In this document: piece by piece, positions 18,785 through 27,469 of the stretch | How positions within the stretch are numbered: position 1 is the stretch's first letter | How the letters are laid out: each line of letters opens with the position of its first letter | Origin: VYFG01 sp965203365 | Lineage (GTDB): Bacteria > Pseudomonadota > Gammaproteobacteria > Arenicellales > Poriferihabitantaceae | Direction: 5' to 3' | DNA: 64,000 bases | NCBI GenBank assembly: GCA_965203365.1 | Contig: OZ241878.1 | Location: 3,596,001 to 3,660,000, forward strand | Translations under genes and position numbers: made by a program | Notes under the pieces: generated by a model | Seen by the model: the letters and a program-made list of their open reading frames with translations, nothing else | What the model was told of the DNA's origin: nothing | Database searches by the model: none

Positions 18785-19650
18785 TCGCTCACTCGGTGTC
18801 CCATGAGGCCAGTAGGCCGAATAATGAGCACCAGGACCATAATCATCAATCCCGAGATCGTGGCGACGGTGCTGTTGAAATAAGTGGTGACGAACGTGTG
18901 GAAAAGGGCATACAGGAAGGAGGCCGCGACAGCCCCGGACAAACTGCCGACTCCCCCCACGATCGTGACGATGAAGGCAGTGATAATGATGTTGTGTCCC
19001 ATGTGCGGATTGATATTGGTCAGCGGCGCCATCAGCGCCCCGGCCAGCCCGGCCATGGCAGCTCCAATACTGATGGCGATCATCGAAATACGATTGCTGT
19101 TGATACCCTGCAATGCCGCCGCTTCACGGTCCTGGGAGACCGCCCGCAACGCCCATCCCAGACGGGTCCGGGCGAGGAAATACCACAGAATTCCCAAAGC
19201 CGCCAGAGAGACACCGACGGCGAACAGGCGCTGGTAGGGAATGCGGAGTGTCTCCCACAAGACCAGCGTGCCTTCGTAGGGGGGTGGAACCTGTTTGGAG
19301 GGGCCGTCACCGCCCACGAGGGTGGCGATGACCTGAAGCATGAACAGTACTCCGATGGAACAGATCAATCCGCCGAAAGGATTGTCCCGCATGGGTCGGA
19401 ACATGAACTGTTCCATCAGCATGCCGATGGTGGTGACCAGCAGGACCGCCACCAAGAGGGTCAGCAGGAACGGCAGGCCGGACTGGGCGTGAAGCAGCCA
19501 GATAGTATAGGCCCCCACCATCACCCATTCACCATGAGCGAAGTTGACCACCCCCATGACCCCGAAGATCAATACCAGACCCACCGCCGCCAGGGCGTAG
19601 AAGCCGCTTTGGATGATGCCATTGGCAATGGACTGAATCAGAAGATCCAT
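18781..19650 (-). CDS. Branched-chain amino acid-type ABC transporter permease (LivH-like)
   Basis: A 289-residue inner-membrane permease. The start MDLLIQSIANGIIQSGFYAL, the FGVMGVVNFAHGEWVMVGAY block, the AVSQDREAAALQGIN coupling loop and the C-terminal IVGGVGSLSGAVAASFLYAL block are standard for LivH/UrtB proteins. A gap of 79 bases separates it from the binding-protein gene upstream on the same strand, enough for a processing or attenuating hairpin that would allow the abundant binding protein to be made in excess. It pairs with the LivM-like subunit. Confidence 0.92.
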   Translation of the reverse strand: MDLLIQSIANGIIQSGFYALAAVGLVLIFGVMGVVNFAHGEWVMVGAYTIWLLHAQSGLPFLLTLLVAVLLVTTIGMLMEQFMFRPMRDNPFGGLICSIGVLFMLQVIATLVGGDGPSKQVPPPYEGTLVLWETLRIPYQRLFAVGVSLAALGILWYFLARTRLGWALRAVSQDREAAALQGINSNRISMIAISIGAAMAGLAGALMAPLTNINPHMGHNIIITAFIVTIVGGVGSLSGAVAASFLYALFHTFVTTYFNSTVATISGLMIMVLVLIIRPTGLMGHRVSE

Positions 19651-19729
19651 GTTCGGGTCGTTCTGGCGGGTGTGAGACAGAAAAAAGGGGAGAATGCCCG
19701 GCTCTCCCCAGATTTCGTCAGCGAGGGAA

Positions 19730-21013
19730 TCAGACGGTGCGCAGTCCGAGTTCCTTCATGTGCCTCACCAGGACCTCCTTGTGGTCAGCCAGCCATCCGG
19801 CCACATTGCCATATTCCTGGATGCGGGCCTTGCCGTTTTGGATCACAACCACCGGCCAGCGCCCCACGAGCGCATTGTCGAGCCCCCAGAGTTGGCTGCC
19901 CCACCAATCCCCCCCACCGAACACGAACTGCTGCTGGTTGCCTTTCATGGCCTGCATGACCTCTGCGGTTTCCACGCTGCCGGCCGCCTGGGCATTTTCG
20001 ATCCAGTTCAGCAAGATGGCAGGATATTCCCAAGCTACGGCAGACCAGTCGTTGGGATGATCCTCGCGGAAGGCGGCATCAAAGCCTCCGGGATCGGGAA
20101 AAGTGATCTCCGGCTCCATCAGTTTCGGGTCATCAAAATCCGGGAACTGATAAATGGTGCCATTAACAAATTCCTCACTGGTCTTGGCAATGATCTCTTC
20201 GTAGTAGTCGAGGGTGCAGGAGATGATCTTGCCGGTGTAGCCCTGATGGAAGAGTTGTTCCATGATGGGCGTGACGTAGAAGCTGGTGGCCATGCAGACC
20301 ACATCGGGATTTTTCGCTAGCAGGGAACTGATGATGGGGGCGAAGTCGGTGACGTCGAAGCCATGCAGGTTCGTATCGACCACCTCAATGCCGGCGACTT
20401 CGAAGGCCGCCTTGTAGGTCGCCGCAGACTGGAGTCCATACTCCGCATCATTGTTCGTCACGATCGCTGCCGTCTTGATGTCCGGAAACTCGCGAGCCAT
20501 CCATTCGACGCCGGTGACGTTGTACAGGGGATGGGATTCGCAGGTCGCAATCAGGTATTCCGAATCCGGCGTGATGTCGCTGGGCAGCAGAGTCGTGGTG
20601 AGGACTTTTTTCCGCGTGGCCCAGGGCAGCACCGCCGCCACGGTGGAGCCCCCCAGCATCATCACCATCTTGGCGTCATCCTCGAGCACCAGCTTCTTGA
20701 AGCCTTGCAGTGCCTTTTCCGTGTCATAGGCGTGGTCATAAGAAGCCACGTTGATGTGGTAGGTTTCCCCACCGATCGTGACTCCCCCTGCGGCATTGAG
20801 ATTGTTCGCGATGATTTCGCATCCGTAGAGGCCCGGAAGCCCCCAGGGTGCATAATCTCCCGTCATGGGAATATTCATCCCCACGGTCAGGGTCTTGTTG
20901 CTGGAAAAGGCCAGGTTGGGAAACAGACTGGCCGTGGTGGCGGCAGCCGCACCGGCGGCCGTTTGCTGGAGGAATTTCCGTCGATTGGGGTGGGATAATC
21001 CGGGTGTTTTCAT
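19730..21013 (-). CDS. Periplasmic substrate-binding protein of the HAAT type, Tat-exported
   Basis: A 427-residue type I periplasmic binding protein (LivK/UrtA/AmiC-like fold). It carries a twin-arginine signal (NRRKFLQQTAAGAAAA, Arg11-Arg12) with an alanine-rich hydrophobic stretch. The mature start LTVGMNIPMTGDYAPWGLPG and the GGSTVAAVLPWATRK and DAEYGLQSAATY blocks are typical of the family. The start MKTPG at 21013 is chosen because GAGG lies just before it; MRYAKM at 21028 has no ribosome site. The ligand cannot be read directly; the numerous aromatic residues in the mature protein (for instance FGGGDWWGSQLWG) would suit a quaternary amine or TMAO. It is the first gene of the leftward operon and is divergent from tmm. 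Confidence 0.9.
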   Translation of the reverse strand: MKTPGLSHPNRRKFLQQTAAGAAAATTASLFPNLAFSSNKTLTVGMNIPMTGDYAPWGLPGLYGCEIIANNLNAAGGVTIGGETYHINVASYDHAYDTEKALQGFKKLVLEDDAKMVMMLGGSTVAAVLPWATRKKVLTTTLLPSDITPDSEYLIATCESHPLYNVTGVEWMAREFPDIKTAAIVTNNDAEYGLQSAATYKAAFEVAGIEVVDTNLHGFDVTDFAPIISSLLAKNPDVVCMATSFYVTPIMEQLFHQGYTGKIISCTLDYYEEIIAKTSEEFVNGTIYQFPDFDDPKLMEPEITFPDPGGFDAAFREDHPNDWSAVAWEYPAILLNWIENAQAAGSVETAEVMQAMKGNQQQFVFGGGDWWGSQLWGLDNALVGRWPVVVIQNGKARIQEYGNVAGWLADHKEVLVRHMKELGLRTV

Positions 21014-21508
21014 TTTGGCGTACCTCATTGGCGAATTGGTTTGACATTGCCCGCTGACCAGATCGATCTTTTGTGGCGGGACTGTATTGTAAATCTTCTC
21101 TTCATTGTCGCAAAATTTCGAATGCTCCCGCATCGTTCAGGGTGAAACGCTACGGCAGGCGGACAATATCACAGAGGGTCTATCCCTATCGCTATATTTT
21201 GGGTGGCGAAATGGTGGTGTGAGCAGATCGGAATCGTCCCTTTGACCGACCACGTCCGGCCTGAACCAAGACTCCTGGGTTTTAGTCATGCTCGGATCGA
21301 ATGGCCGGTTGCCCATTCCAGCTGGTCGTGGAACACCGATTCAGGACCTGCGTCCATGTGGGGACTGATCGGGTTGGGCGGAGCAGGCCTCCAGCATGAC
21401 CTTGTCAGAGCACTCACCACGGATGTTTTGTGTTGCTAGGCAAACAGGGTATATTCCCCCTCTGATTTTTCATCACTCAAAATTTAACAAAATTATCTGG
21501 AGTCGGTA
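21014..21508. other. Divergent promoter region between the transporter operon and tmm
   Basis: Nearly 500 bases with no convincing gene; a 78-codon frame at 21203-21439 lacks a start signal and family features. The region must hold the promoters of both divergent units, and shared control is likely. Ribosome site CTGGAG lies before tmm. Confidence 0.45.
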
Positions 21509-22849
21509 ATGACACGTGTCGCAATTCTTGGTGCCGGACCTTCCGGCACGGCTCAGCTCAGGGCGTTCGCCTCTGCCGCAGCCCGAGGGGCTGAAATTCC
21601 CGAAGTCGTATGTTACGAGAAGCAGGACGATTGGGGGGGGCTCTGGAACTACACTTGGCGGACCGGTCTCGACCAGTATGGTGAGCCTGTCCATTGCAGT
21701 ATGTATCGTTATTTATGGTCCAATGGCCCCAAGGAGTGTCTTGAGTTTGCGGATTACACGTTCGAAGAACATTTCGGCAAGCGGATCGCGTCTTATCCTC
21801 CCCGGGCGGTGCTGGCAGATTACATCAAGGGTCGTGTGGAAAAATCGGGTGTGCGCAAATTCTGCCGATTCAATCACGCTGTGCATAACGTGACTTTTGA
21901 TGGTGAGACCGGGCTTTTCAGTGTCACGGTGCGCAATCTGCTGGATGGGAGTTGGTCCACTGAAAACTTCGACTATGTGGTGGTGGCCACCGGCCATTTC
22001 TCCGTTCCGAACGTTCCCCAGTTTGCAGGGATGGAAACCTTCAATGGCCGGGTTCTGCATGCTCATGATTTTCGCGATGCACGGGAATTTGCCGATCAGG
22101 ACATCCTGATCATTGGTACCAGCTATTCCGCTGAGGACATCGCTTCCCAATGCCATAAGTATGGCTGCCGATCAGTCACGATCAGCCACCGGACCTCGCC
22201 GACCCATTTCCACTGGCCCGACAGCTTCACTGAGGTGCCGCTTCTGACCAAGGTGGACCGAAAGACTGTCACCTTCAAGGATGGAACCTCCAGGGAAGTG
22301 GATGCCATCATTTTGTGTACCGGCTACCTGCACCATTTTCCGTTCCTGGACAATCCCCTGCGGCTCAAGACCGACAACAGGCTCTGGCCCTTGGGGCTGT
22401 ATCAGGGCGTGGTGTGGGAAGATAATCCGAAACTGTTCTACATCGGCATGCAGGATCAGTTCTACACCTTCAACATGTTTGATGCGCAAGCCTGGTATGC
22501 CCGGGATGTGATCATGGGCCGTATCCAGTTGCCGTCGAAAGAAGAGATGCAGACGCACAGTGCGACCTGGCGCACCCGGGAAGAGACGCTTGAGGATGAT
22601 GAGCAGATGATCTGGTTCCAGGGAGACTACACCCAGGCGCTCATTGATCAAACCGACTACCCGAGCTTTGATATCGAAGGGGTGAACAAGACCTTCATGG
22701 AATGGGAGCACCACAAGCATGACGACATCATGGGCTTTCGAAACAATGCCTACCGATCCCTGATGACGGGCAATCAGTCTCCCGTGCACCATACTCCCTG
22801 GATGCAAGCCATGGACGACTCTATGGAGAGCTATCTGCAGGGGGCCTGA
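21509..22849 (+). CDS. tmm: Trimethylamine monooxygenase (flavin-containing monooxygenase)
   Basis: A 446-residue cytosolic flavoprotein that oxidises trimethylamine to TMAO with NADPH and O2. The FAD motif GAGPSG is at residues 8-13, the FMO signature FNGRVLHAHDF follows mid-protein, and the NADPH-binding site is IIGTSYSAEDIA. Long stretches such as SMYRYLWSNGPKECLEFADY and YIGMQDQFYTFNMFDAQAWY are nearly those of Methylophaga and marine roseobacter Tmm, so the assignment is firm. A GGAG ribosome site precedes the ATG. Its product TMAO is the substrate of the tdm product encoded 5.4 kb away, completing conversion to dimethylamine plus formaldehyde. The gene diverges from the ABC transporter operon. 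Confidence 0.95.
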   Translation: MTRVAILGAGPSGTAQLRAFASAAARGAEIPEVVCYEKQDDWGGLWNYTWRTGLDQYGEPVHCSMYRYLWSNGPKECLEFADYTFEEHFGKRIASYPPRAVLADYIKGRVEKSGVRKFCRFNHAVHNVTFDGETGLFSVTVRNLLDGSWSTENFDYVVVATGHFSVPNVPQFAGMETFNGRVLHAHDFRDAREFADQDILIIGTSYSAEDIASQCHKYGCRSVTISHRTSPTHFHWPDSFTEVPLLTKVDRKTVTFKDGTSREVDAIILCTGYLHHFPFLDNPLRLKTDNRLWPLGLYQGVVWEDNPKLFYIGMQDQFYTFNMFDAQAWYARDVIMGRIQLPSKEEMQTHSATWRTREETLEDDEQMIWFQGDYTQALIDQTDYPSFDIEGVNKTFMEWEHHKHDDIMGFRNNAYRSLMTGNQSPVHHTPWMQAMDDSMESYLQGA

Positions 22850-23267
22850 CGAGACGAGGCGGTTGGCTGTCCAGCTTGGCAGGGGTCAGAGTCGAAGGGC
22901 CATCAGACGTCTGTGACGTCTGTGACGTCTGTGATGTGTCGGCCCCTTCGGCTCATCCACCGATCCTTCGTCAACACGATGGTGGCGGATTCATGACCAT
23001 GAGAATGTCACATCACGTGAACACCCGTTCAGGGCGGACGGGAGGGGTGAATCCGGTGAGCGGGTTTGGGTAAGCGATGCCGACCTGTCTCGACCTGTGG
23101 GAGTCTGGCGATTTACCCTCATCCTTGACCACCGCCAGATTGGGTCCTTATCGCTTCGTCACACCGGGGGGATATGGAGTCGTCCCGAAGACGATGCTGG
23201 ATTCATGATGGGGCCGAGATTCGATGAATGTCGGGACTTTTTGGCAATCAGGTCCAGAGGTACAATG
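22850..23267. other. Convergent intergenic region with a short tandem repeat
   Basis: About 420 bases between the ends of tmm and the epimerase-family gene. The only notable structure is the 9-bp tandem repeat noted separately. A 65-codon frame across it (with Asp-Val-Cys repeats) has no start signal and looks incidental. Confidence 0.45.
22905..22938 (+). repeat. 9-bp tandem repeat (GTCTGTGAC)
   Basis: About three and a half to four copies of GACGTCTGT in a row, the last diverged to GATGTGT. It sits 55 bases after the tmm stop codon. Probably a slippage product; each unit contains the palindrome GACGTC. Confidence 0.85.
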
Positions 23268-24074
23268 TTATTCGTCGTCTGGGTGGCCATATTCGCAGAA
23301 GACTCCCCCGACAAATTCGATGCCACTGGCAAACGGGTCTCCCGGTTCGGTTTTGACCTCGACCTGCGCCCGGAAATCCTCTGCCGAGTCCTGTGGTTGA
23401 TAGCCGATATGGCGTACCTTGCGGTTGTCGAAGAACCGTTCGCGGTTGTCCGAGATGCCATAGATCACCGAGCAGCCCAGTCGTTCTGTGACAAGACATC
23501 GTTCCACTAGTTGCACCAGATCTCTGAAGCTTAGCCAGGTGGCCAGATGGCGTCGGTCGGACGGTTCCGGGAAACAGGAGTTGATCCGTAACAGGGCGGA
23601 TTCGATGTGGAACTTGTGAAAGTACATCCGGGCCAGATCCTCGACAAAGCATTTGGAAACACCGTAAAGAGAATCTGGTCTGTGAGGTGTATCCGTGTCG
23701 GCCCCTTCTTCCCGTTGCACGTAGCCGACCGCGTGGATCGAACTGGCGTAGACAATCCGCTGGATGCCGTGTCGTCTGGCCGCTTCATACACATGATATC
23801 CTCCCATAATGGAGGACTGGAGGACTTCGGCCCAAGGCTTTTCGGTCGGTGCGGCGCCGAAATGCACGATCGCATCACACCCCTCGACGACCCGCATGAT
23901 TGCGTCGAAATCACCCAGTTCGGCGTTCATGATCTCTTCATGGGGGGCGGCCTCGCCCATCTCCAAACGGTCCGTCAATCGAAGGGTCGTGGCGAGTGGG
24001 GCCAGCCCTGCGCGCAGGACTCGACCCAAGTTACCGGCTGCACCGGTTATCAGCAAGCGTTGGAATCTGGACAT
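23268..24074 (-). CDS. NAD-dependent epimerase/dehydratase family protein, uronate dehydrogenase-like
   Basis: A 268-residue extended-SDR-type enzyme. The NAD motif TGAAGNLG, the catalytic ASSIHAVG serine region and YGVSK (Tyr-x3-Lys) are intact. DAIVHFGAAPTEKPW, the CFPEPSDRRHLATWLS block and the length match uronate dehydrogenase, which oxidises glucuronate or galacturonate to the aldaro-lactone. The start at ATG 24074 is preferred over the TTG farther up because the protein begins with the first beta strand soon after. It stands alone between the tmm locus and the PHP-ATPase module. Another sugar epimerase is the alternative. Confidence 0.82.
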   Translation of the reverse strand: MSRFQRLLITGAAGNLGRVLRAGLAPLATTLRLTDRLEMGEAAPHEEIMNAELGDFDAIMRVVEGCDAIVHFGAAPTEKPWAEVLQSSIMGGYHVYEAARRHGIQRIVYASSIHAVGYVQREEGADTDTPHRPDSLYGVSKCFVEDLARMYFHKFHIESALLRINSCFPEPSDRRHLATWLSFRDLVQLVERCLVTERLGCSVIYGISDNRERFFDNRKVRHIGYQPQDSAEDFRAQVEVKTEPGDPFASGIEFVGGVFCEYGHPDDE

Positions 24075-24763
24075 GGGTGTCGTGCTGTCTCGTTCACCGA
24101 TTATGGCCAATAATTTTACGTGGAATGTCAGAGTGTATCAAAGAGTATCTCACATCAACGTATCTCCTGCCCGCAGATTTCAGCCAGAACTAAAGTCACT
24201 CTTCTGGAGATATTCCTGCGGTTCCCGCACAAGGTCAGCTCATCGGACGCCCATAAGCATGTCAAACAATTTTGAGGTCAATCCAGCCTGCCGAGATGAG
24301 GGAATTGCGAATGCCTCCTTGGTGTCATCATTTGCCTGTGGGTCTCCGTGTGCTATTGGGTCGCAGGCAAGTGGTCGTCGTCAACATGTGGGGTAGCTTG
24401 AGAATTAACAGCGCAGGGTATGGACATTGACGCGAATCGGGAATTGCGCGATGATTAGGTGCTCCCGGTGTTGGTGATCGTATGAATGTACACCATCAAC
24501 ATCATGCAGAATGGTCATGGATCCGCCCGCCAGAACGGCTTGAATTAGATGCTTGAAATAGATTATGACTGTCCACCGCAGGCGATGGTATTGGGCATGC
24601 GACATCGGTCGTACCTGACCTCCAGCGACAACGGTCTCGGCGAGAGCTTTTTTTCGAACCTGATACAGCGGTACCAAAAGGTTCAGTTTAATATCGATGG
24701 AAACCAGTGGGCCTGCAAAATAAGAAAAGTCAAAACGATAGGTGAGCTTGGGGAGCGGCAAAC
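24075..24763. other. Upstream region of the PHP-ATPase module
   Basis: About 690 bases, more AT-rich than the genes to the left, where the putative defence module begins. A 74-codon frame at 24549-24773 (MLEIDYDCPPQAMVLGMRHR...) overlaps the ATPase start by ten bases and could be a small leading gene, but it has no ribosome site and I do not recognise it. A longer frame on the other strand at 24405-24860 runs into the ATPase gene and is probably chance. The ATPase ribosome site GGGGAG is at 24750-24755. Confidence 0.35.
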
Positions 24764-27466
24764 ATGCCGGTAGATAACAGTCCCAAAAACAAGGTGAAGC
24801 CTCTTGGTGGTGCACGTTTCTATCGTTGTGCGCTTCAAGTAAACCCGTATCACTATGCACAGACTTATCAGGGGCAAGATACTCAAGATGACGATATCAG
24901 TTACGCACAGAAGATTGTCGATGAAGCCGTAAAGCTGGGTATTGAGGTGCTCGCCATCACAGATCACAATAACGTAGATGGTGTCGCAGCCTTTCGATCA
25001 GCGTCGCTCAATTATCCGGTTCATATCTTCCCAGGTTTCGAGTTGTGTTCATCAGAGGGTGTACACTTGTTGTGCTTGTACTCGCCAGATATAGGCGATG
25101 ATCAACTTGGTCGCTACCTTGGAGAATGTGGCATCCGAGATACGAATCCATCTGCGCAGATCGCAACCAAGTCGTTTGCTGATATTCTTCAGACTGTTGA
25201 CAGCCAAGGGGGAATTACTATTGCGGCGCACGTAACGAACAATAGCGGCTTATTCAAAGTTTTATCAGGACAACCAAGAATTCGCGCATGGCAAGACAAG
25301 AATCTTCTGTCGATCCAGATCCCAGGTGTCATTGAGGATCTTCCGCAGGACATTCGGCAAATTGTAGAGAATAAAAACATAGACTACATTCGTTCCCACG
25401 CCCCGGAAAACGGCATCGGAATCGCAGTCTTGAATGCCAAGGACATCACGGGGCCTGATCAACTCGACGATCCGTCCGCAACATGCTGGATCAAGATGCA
25501 AGAAGTTACTATCGATGGGTTGCGCCAGGCATTTCTAGACCCTGGTTCGCGTGTGCGATTGAACACCAAGAAAAGAAGATTTGAACCCGACGAGCACATG
25601 GAGATAGTGTCTGTTGGATGGGATGGTGGATTTCTTGACGGGATCATCGTGCATCTCAATCCGAACTTGAATGTCCTAGTAGGCGGACGGGGGGCTGGCA
25701 AGTCAACAGTTGTAGAAAGCATTCGTAGCGCATTGGGTCTTGAGCCTGTTGGTGTCGAGGCACAAAAGGCGCATGATGGTATCGTGCGCCAAGTCCTGCG
25801 CAATGGCACAAAGATATCGCTAGTGGTGCGTGTACACCGCCCCATAATGCGCGAGTATCGAATCGAGCGAACGATTCCCAATCCGCCGCTGGTTCGTGCA
25901 GCGGATGGCACGGTGTTGCAGAGTGCGCCAACGGACATTCTTCCGAGAGTCGAAGCCTACGGTCAGCACGAAATTTCTGAGATTTCGAGAAGTCGCGAAA
26001 AGCTTACCCGGTTGCTTGATCGTTTTGTTGCTCGCGATGAGTCTCTCATGCGTCGTCGGATGTCGGTGGTTCGTGATCTCGCGAAGAGTCGTAGCGCCAT
26101 ATGTGATGCTCGTGCCGAGATTGCGATAATTGAAGAGCGTCTGGCCGCGCTACCCGGGTTGGAAGAAATGTTGAAGCGGTTCCAGGAAGTGGGTCTCGAA
26201 GAACGACTGCGGGAGCAAAGTGCCTTGGTACGAGAGGAGCGGGTGTTTGGCTCTATTCCTCAACGTTTGGCACCATTCGAGGAGGTACTTGAGATTCTGA
26301 AAAGAGAGTTGCCGATCGACCGTACATTCTTGTCGGAAAAGGCGATTAGGGAGTTACCGGCCCGAGACATCATTTCCCGGACGACCGATATACTTGTGGA
26401 ATTGGAAGCGAGTGTAAAGCATATTGTTGATAGACTAGAACAGGTGTTGATTCGCGCGAATGATGGCGTCAAAGACATACAGGCGATATGGGATACGCGA
26501 CGGCAACGGGTACAGACAGAGTACGAAAGAATCTTGCGCGAGCTGCAGAAATCGCGCGTGGACGGAGAAGAGTTCATTCGTCTTCGACGACAAATCGAGG
26601 AGTTGCGACCTCTTCAGGAACGTCTTGCATTGTTGCAACGATTGGAAAACGAACGCATGAATCAACGCCGTACGCTACTTGCCGAGTGGGAAGACATCAA
26701 AGCTGCGGAGTTTCGCACTCTGAATAAGGCGGCAAGAAAGGTAAGTGGACAGCTTCGCAATCGCGTGCAGGTGGAGGTGACGATCGCCGGAAATCGTGAG
26801 GTGTTCTTCAAGCTGTTGCGTGACGAAATCGGGGGAAGAATGTCGGAGGCAATCGAAAGCCTGCGGAACGCTCCTGAGTTGTCGCTCACACAATTCGTCG
26901 TTGCATGCCGGTCCGGGGTTGAGGCGCTGCGCAATATTTACGGCATCACACCGGGTCAGGCGGAGCGGCTCGCGGGTGCTGATACTGACCTTCTCATGCG
27001 AATCGAGGAGTTAGAACTGGAGCCGACGACCGTGGTCCGTCTTAATACTGCGGTAGCGGGAGCACCACCGACATGGCAGCTTTTGGAGGATCTTTCGACT
27101 GGTCAGAAGGCAACGGCTGTGCTGCTACTACTGCTCCTCGAATCGGGCGCTCCGCTGATTGTGGACCAGCCTGAGGATGATCTGGACAATCGCTTTATCA
27201 CCGAGGGGATCGTTCCGAGGATGCGTGATGAGAAGCAGCGCAGGCAGTTTATCTTCTCGACTCACAATGCGAATATTCCCGTACTTGGCGATGCCGAGTT
27301 GATTGTCGGACTGTCGGCCGTCGGGGAGGCAGAGAGTGGGCGGGCGCGTATCGCCCCGGAGCACATGGGATCTATCGACTCTCGACCCGTACGTATGCTC
27401 GTGGAAGAGATACTTGAGGGCGGCCGTGAGGCATTCGAGATACGGCGGCGGAAGTATGGGTTCTGA
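24764..27466 (+). CDS. PHP-domain SMC-like AAA ATPase (TrlF-type), putative defence protein
   Basis: A 900-residue cytosolic protein. Residues 1-250 form a PHP phosphoesterase-like domain: AITDHNN (Asp67-His68) and ITIAAHV are PHP-type metal motifs, but the first motif, normally HxH, reads LQVNPYHY. From about 290 there is an SMC/Rad50-like ATPase: Walker A VGGRGAGKST (about 306-315), long heptad-rich coiled-coil segments (about 430-690), signature EDLSTGQKA (about 774-782) and Walker B plus D-loop LIVDQPEDDLDN, then IFSTHNANIP. The layout resembles PHP-ATPases found near restriction and defence genes. It probably senses and cuts nucleic acid or a nucleotide using ATP. The next gene follows after three bases, so the two work together. 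No signal or membrane segments. Confidence 0.85.
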   Translation: MPVDNSPKNKVKPLGGARFYRCALQVNPYHYAQTYQGQDTQDDDISYAQKIVDEAVKLGIEVLAITDHNNVDGVAAFRSASLNYPVHIFPGFELCSSEGVHLLCLYSPDIGDDQLGRYLGECGIRDTNPSAQIATKSFADILQTVDSQGGITIAAHVTNNSGLFKVLSGQPRIRAWQDKNLLSIQIPGVIEDLPQDIRQIVENKNIDYIRSHAPENGIGIAVLNAKDITGPDQLDDPSATCWIKMQEVTIDGLRQAFLDPGSRVRLNTKKRRFEPDEHMEIVSVGWDGGFLDGIIVHLNPNLNVLVGGRGAGKSTVVESIRSALGLEPVGVEAQKAHDGIVRQVLRNGTKISLVVRVHRPIMREYRIERTIPNPPLVRAADGTVLQSAPTDILPRVEAYGQHEISEISRSREKLTRLLDRFVARDESLMRRRMSVVRDLAKSRSAICDARAEIAIIEERLAALPGLEEMLKRFQEVGLEERLREQSALVREERVFGSIPQRLAPFEEVLEILKRELPIDRTFLSEKAIRELPARDIISRTTDILVELEASVKHIVDRLEQVLIRANDGVKDIQAIWDTRRQRVQTEYERILRELQKSRVDGEEFIRLRRQIEELRPLQERLALLQRLENERMNQRRTLLAEWEDIKAAEFRTLNKAARKVSGQLRNRVQVEVTIAGNREVFFKLLRDEIGGRMSEAIESLRNAPELSLTQFVVACRSGVEALRNIYGITPGQAERLAGADTDLLMRIEELELEPTTVVRLNTAVAGAPPTWQLLEDLSTGQKATAVLLLLLLESGAPLIVDQPEDDLDNRFITEGIVPRMRDEKQRRQFIFSTHNANIPVLGDAELIVGLSAVGEAESGRARIAPEHMGSIDSRPVRMLVEEILEGGREAFEIRRRKYGF

Positions 27467-27469
27467 CTG

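Noticed and set aside
18796..19959. 387-codon frame antisense to livH and the binding-protein gene
   Set aside because: Spans two convincing genes on the other strand, with shadow composition.
24405..24860. 151-codon minus-strand frame before the PHP-ATPase gene
   Set aside because: Overlaps the ATPase start, no start signal; not recognisable.
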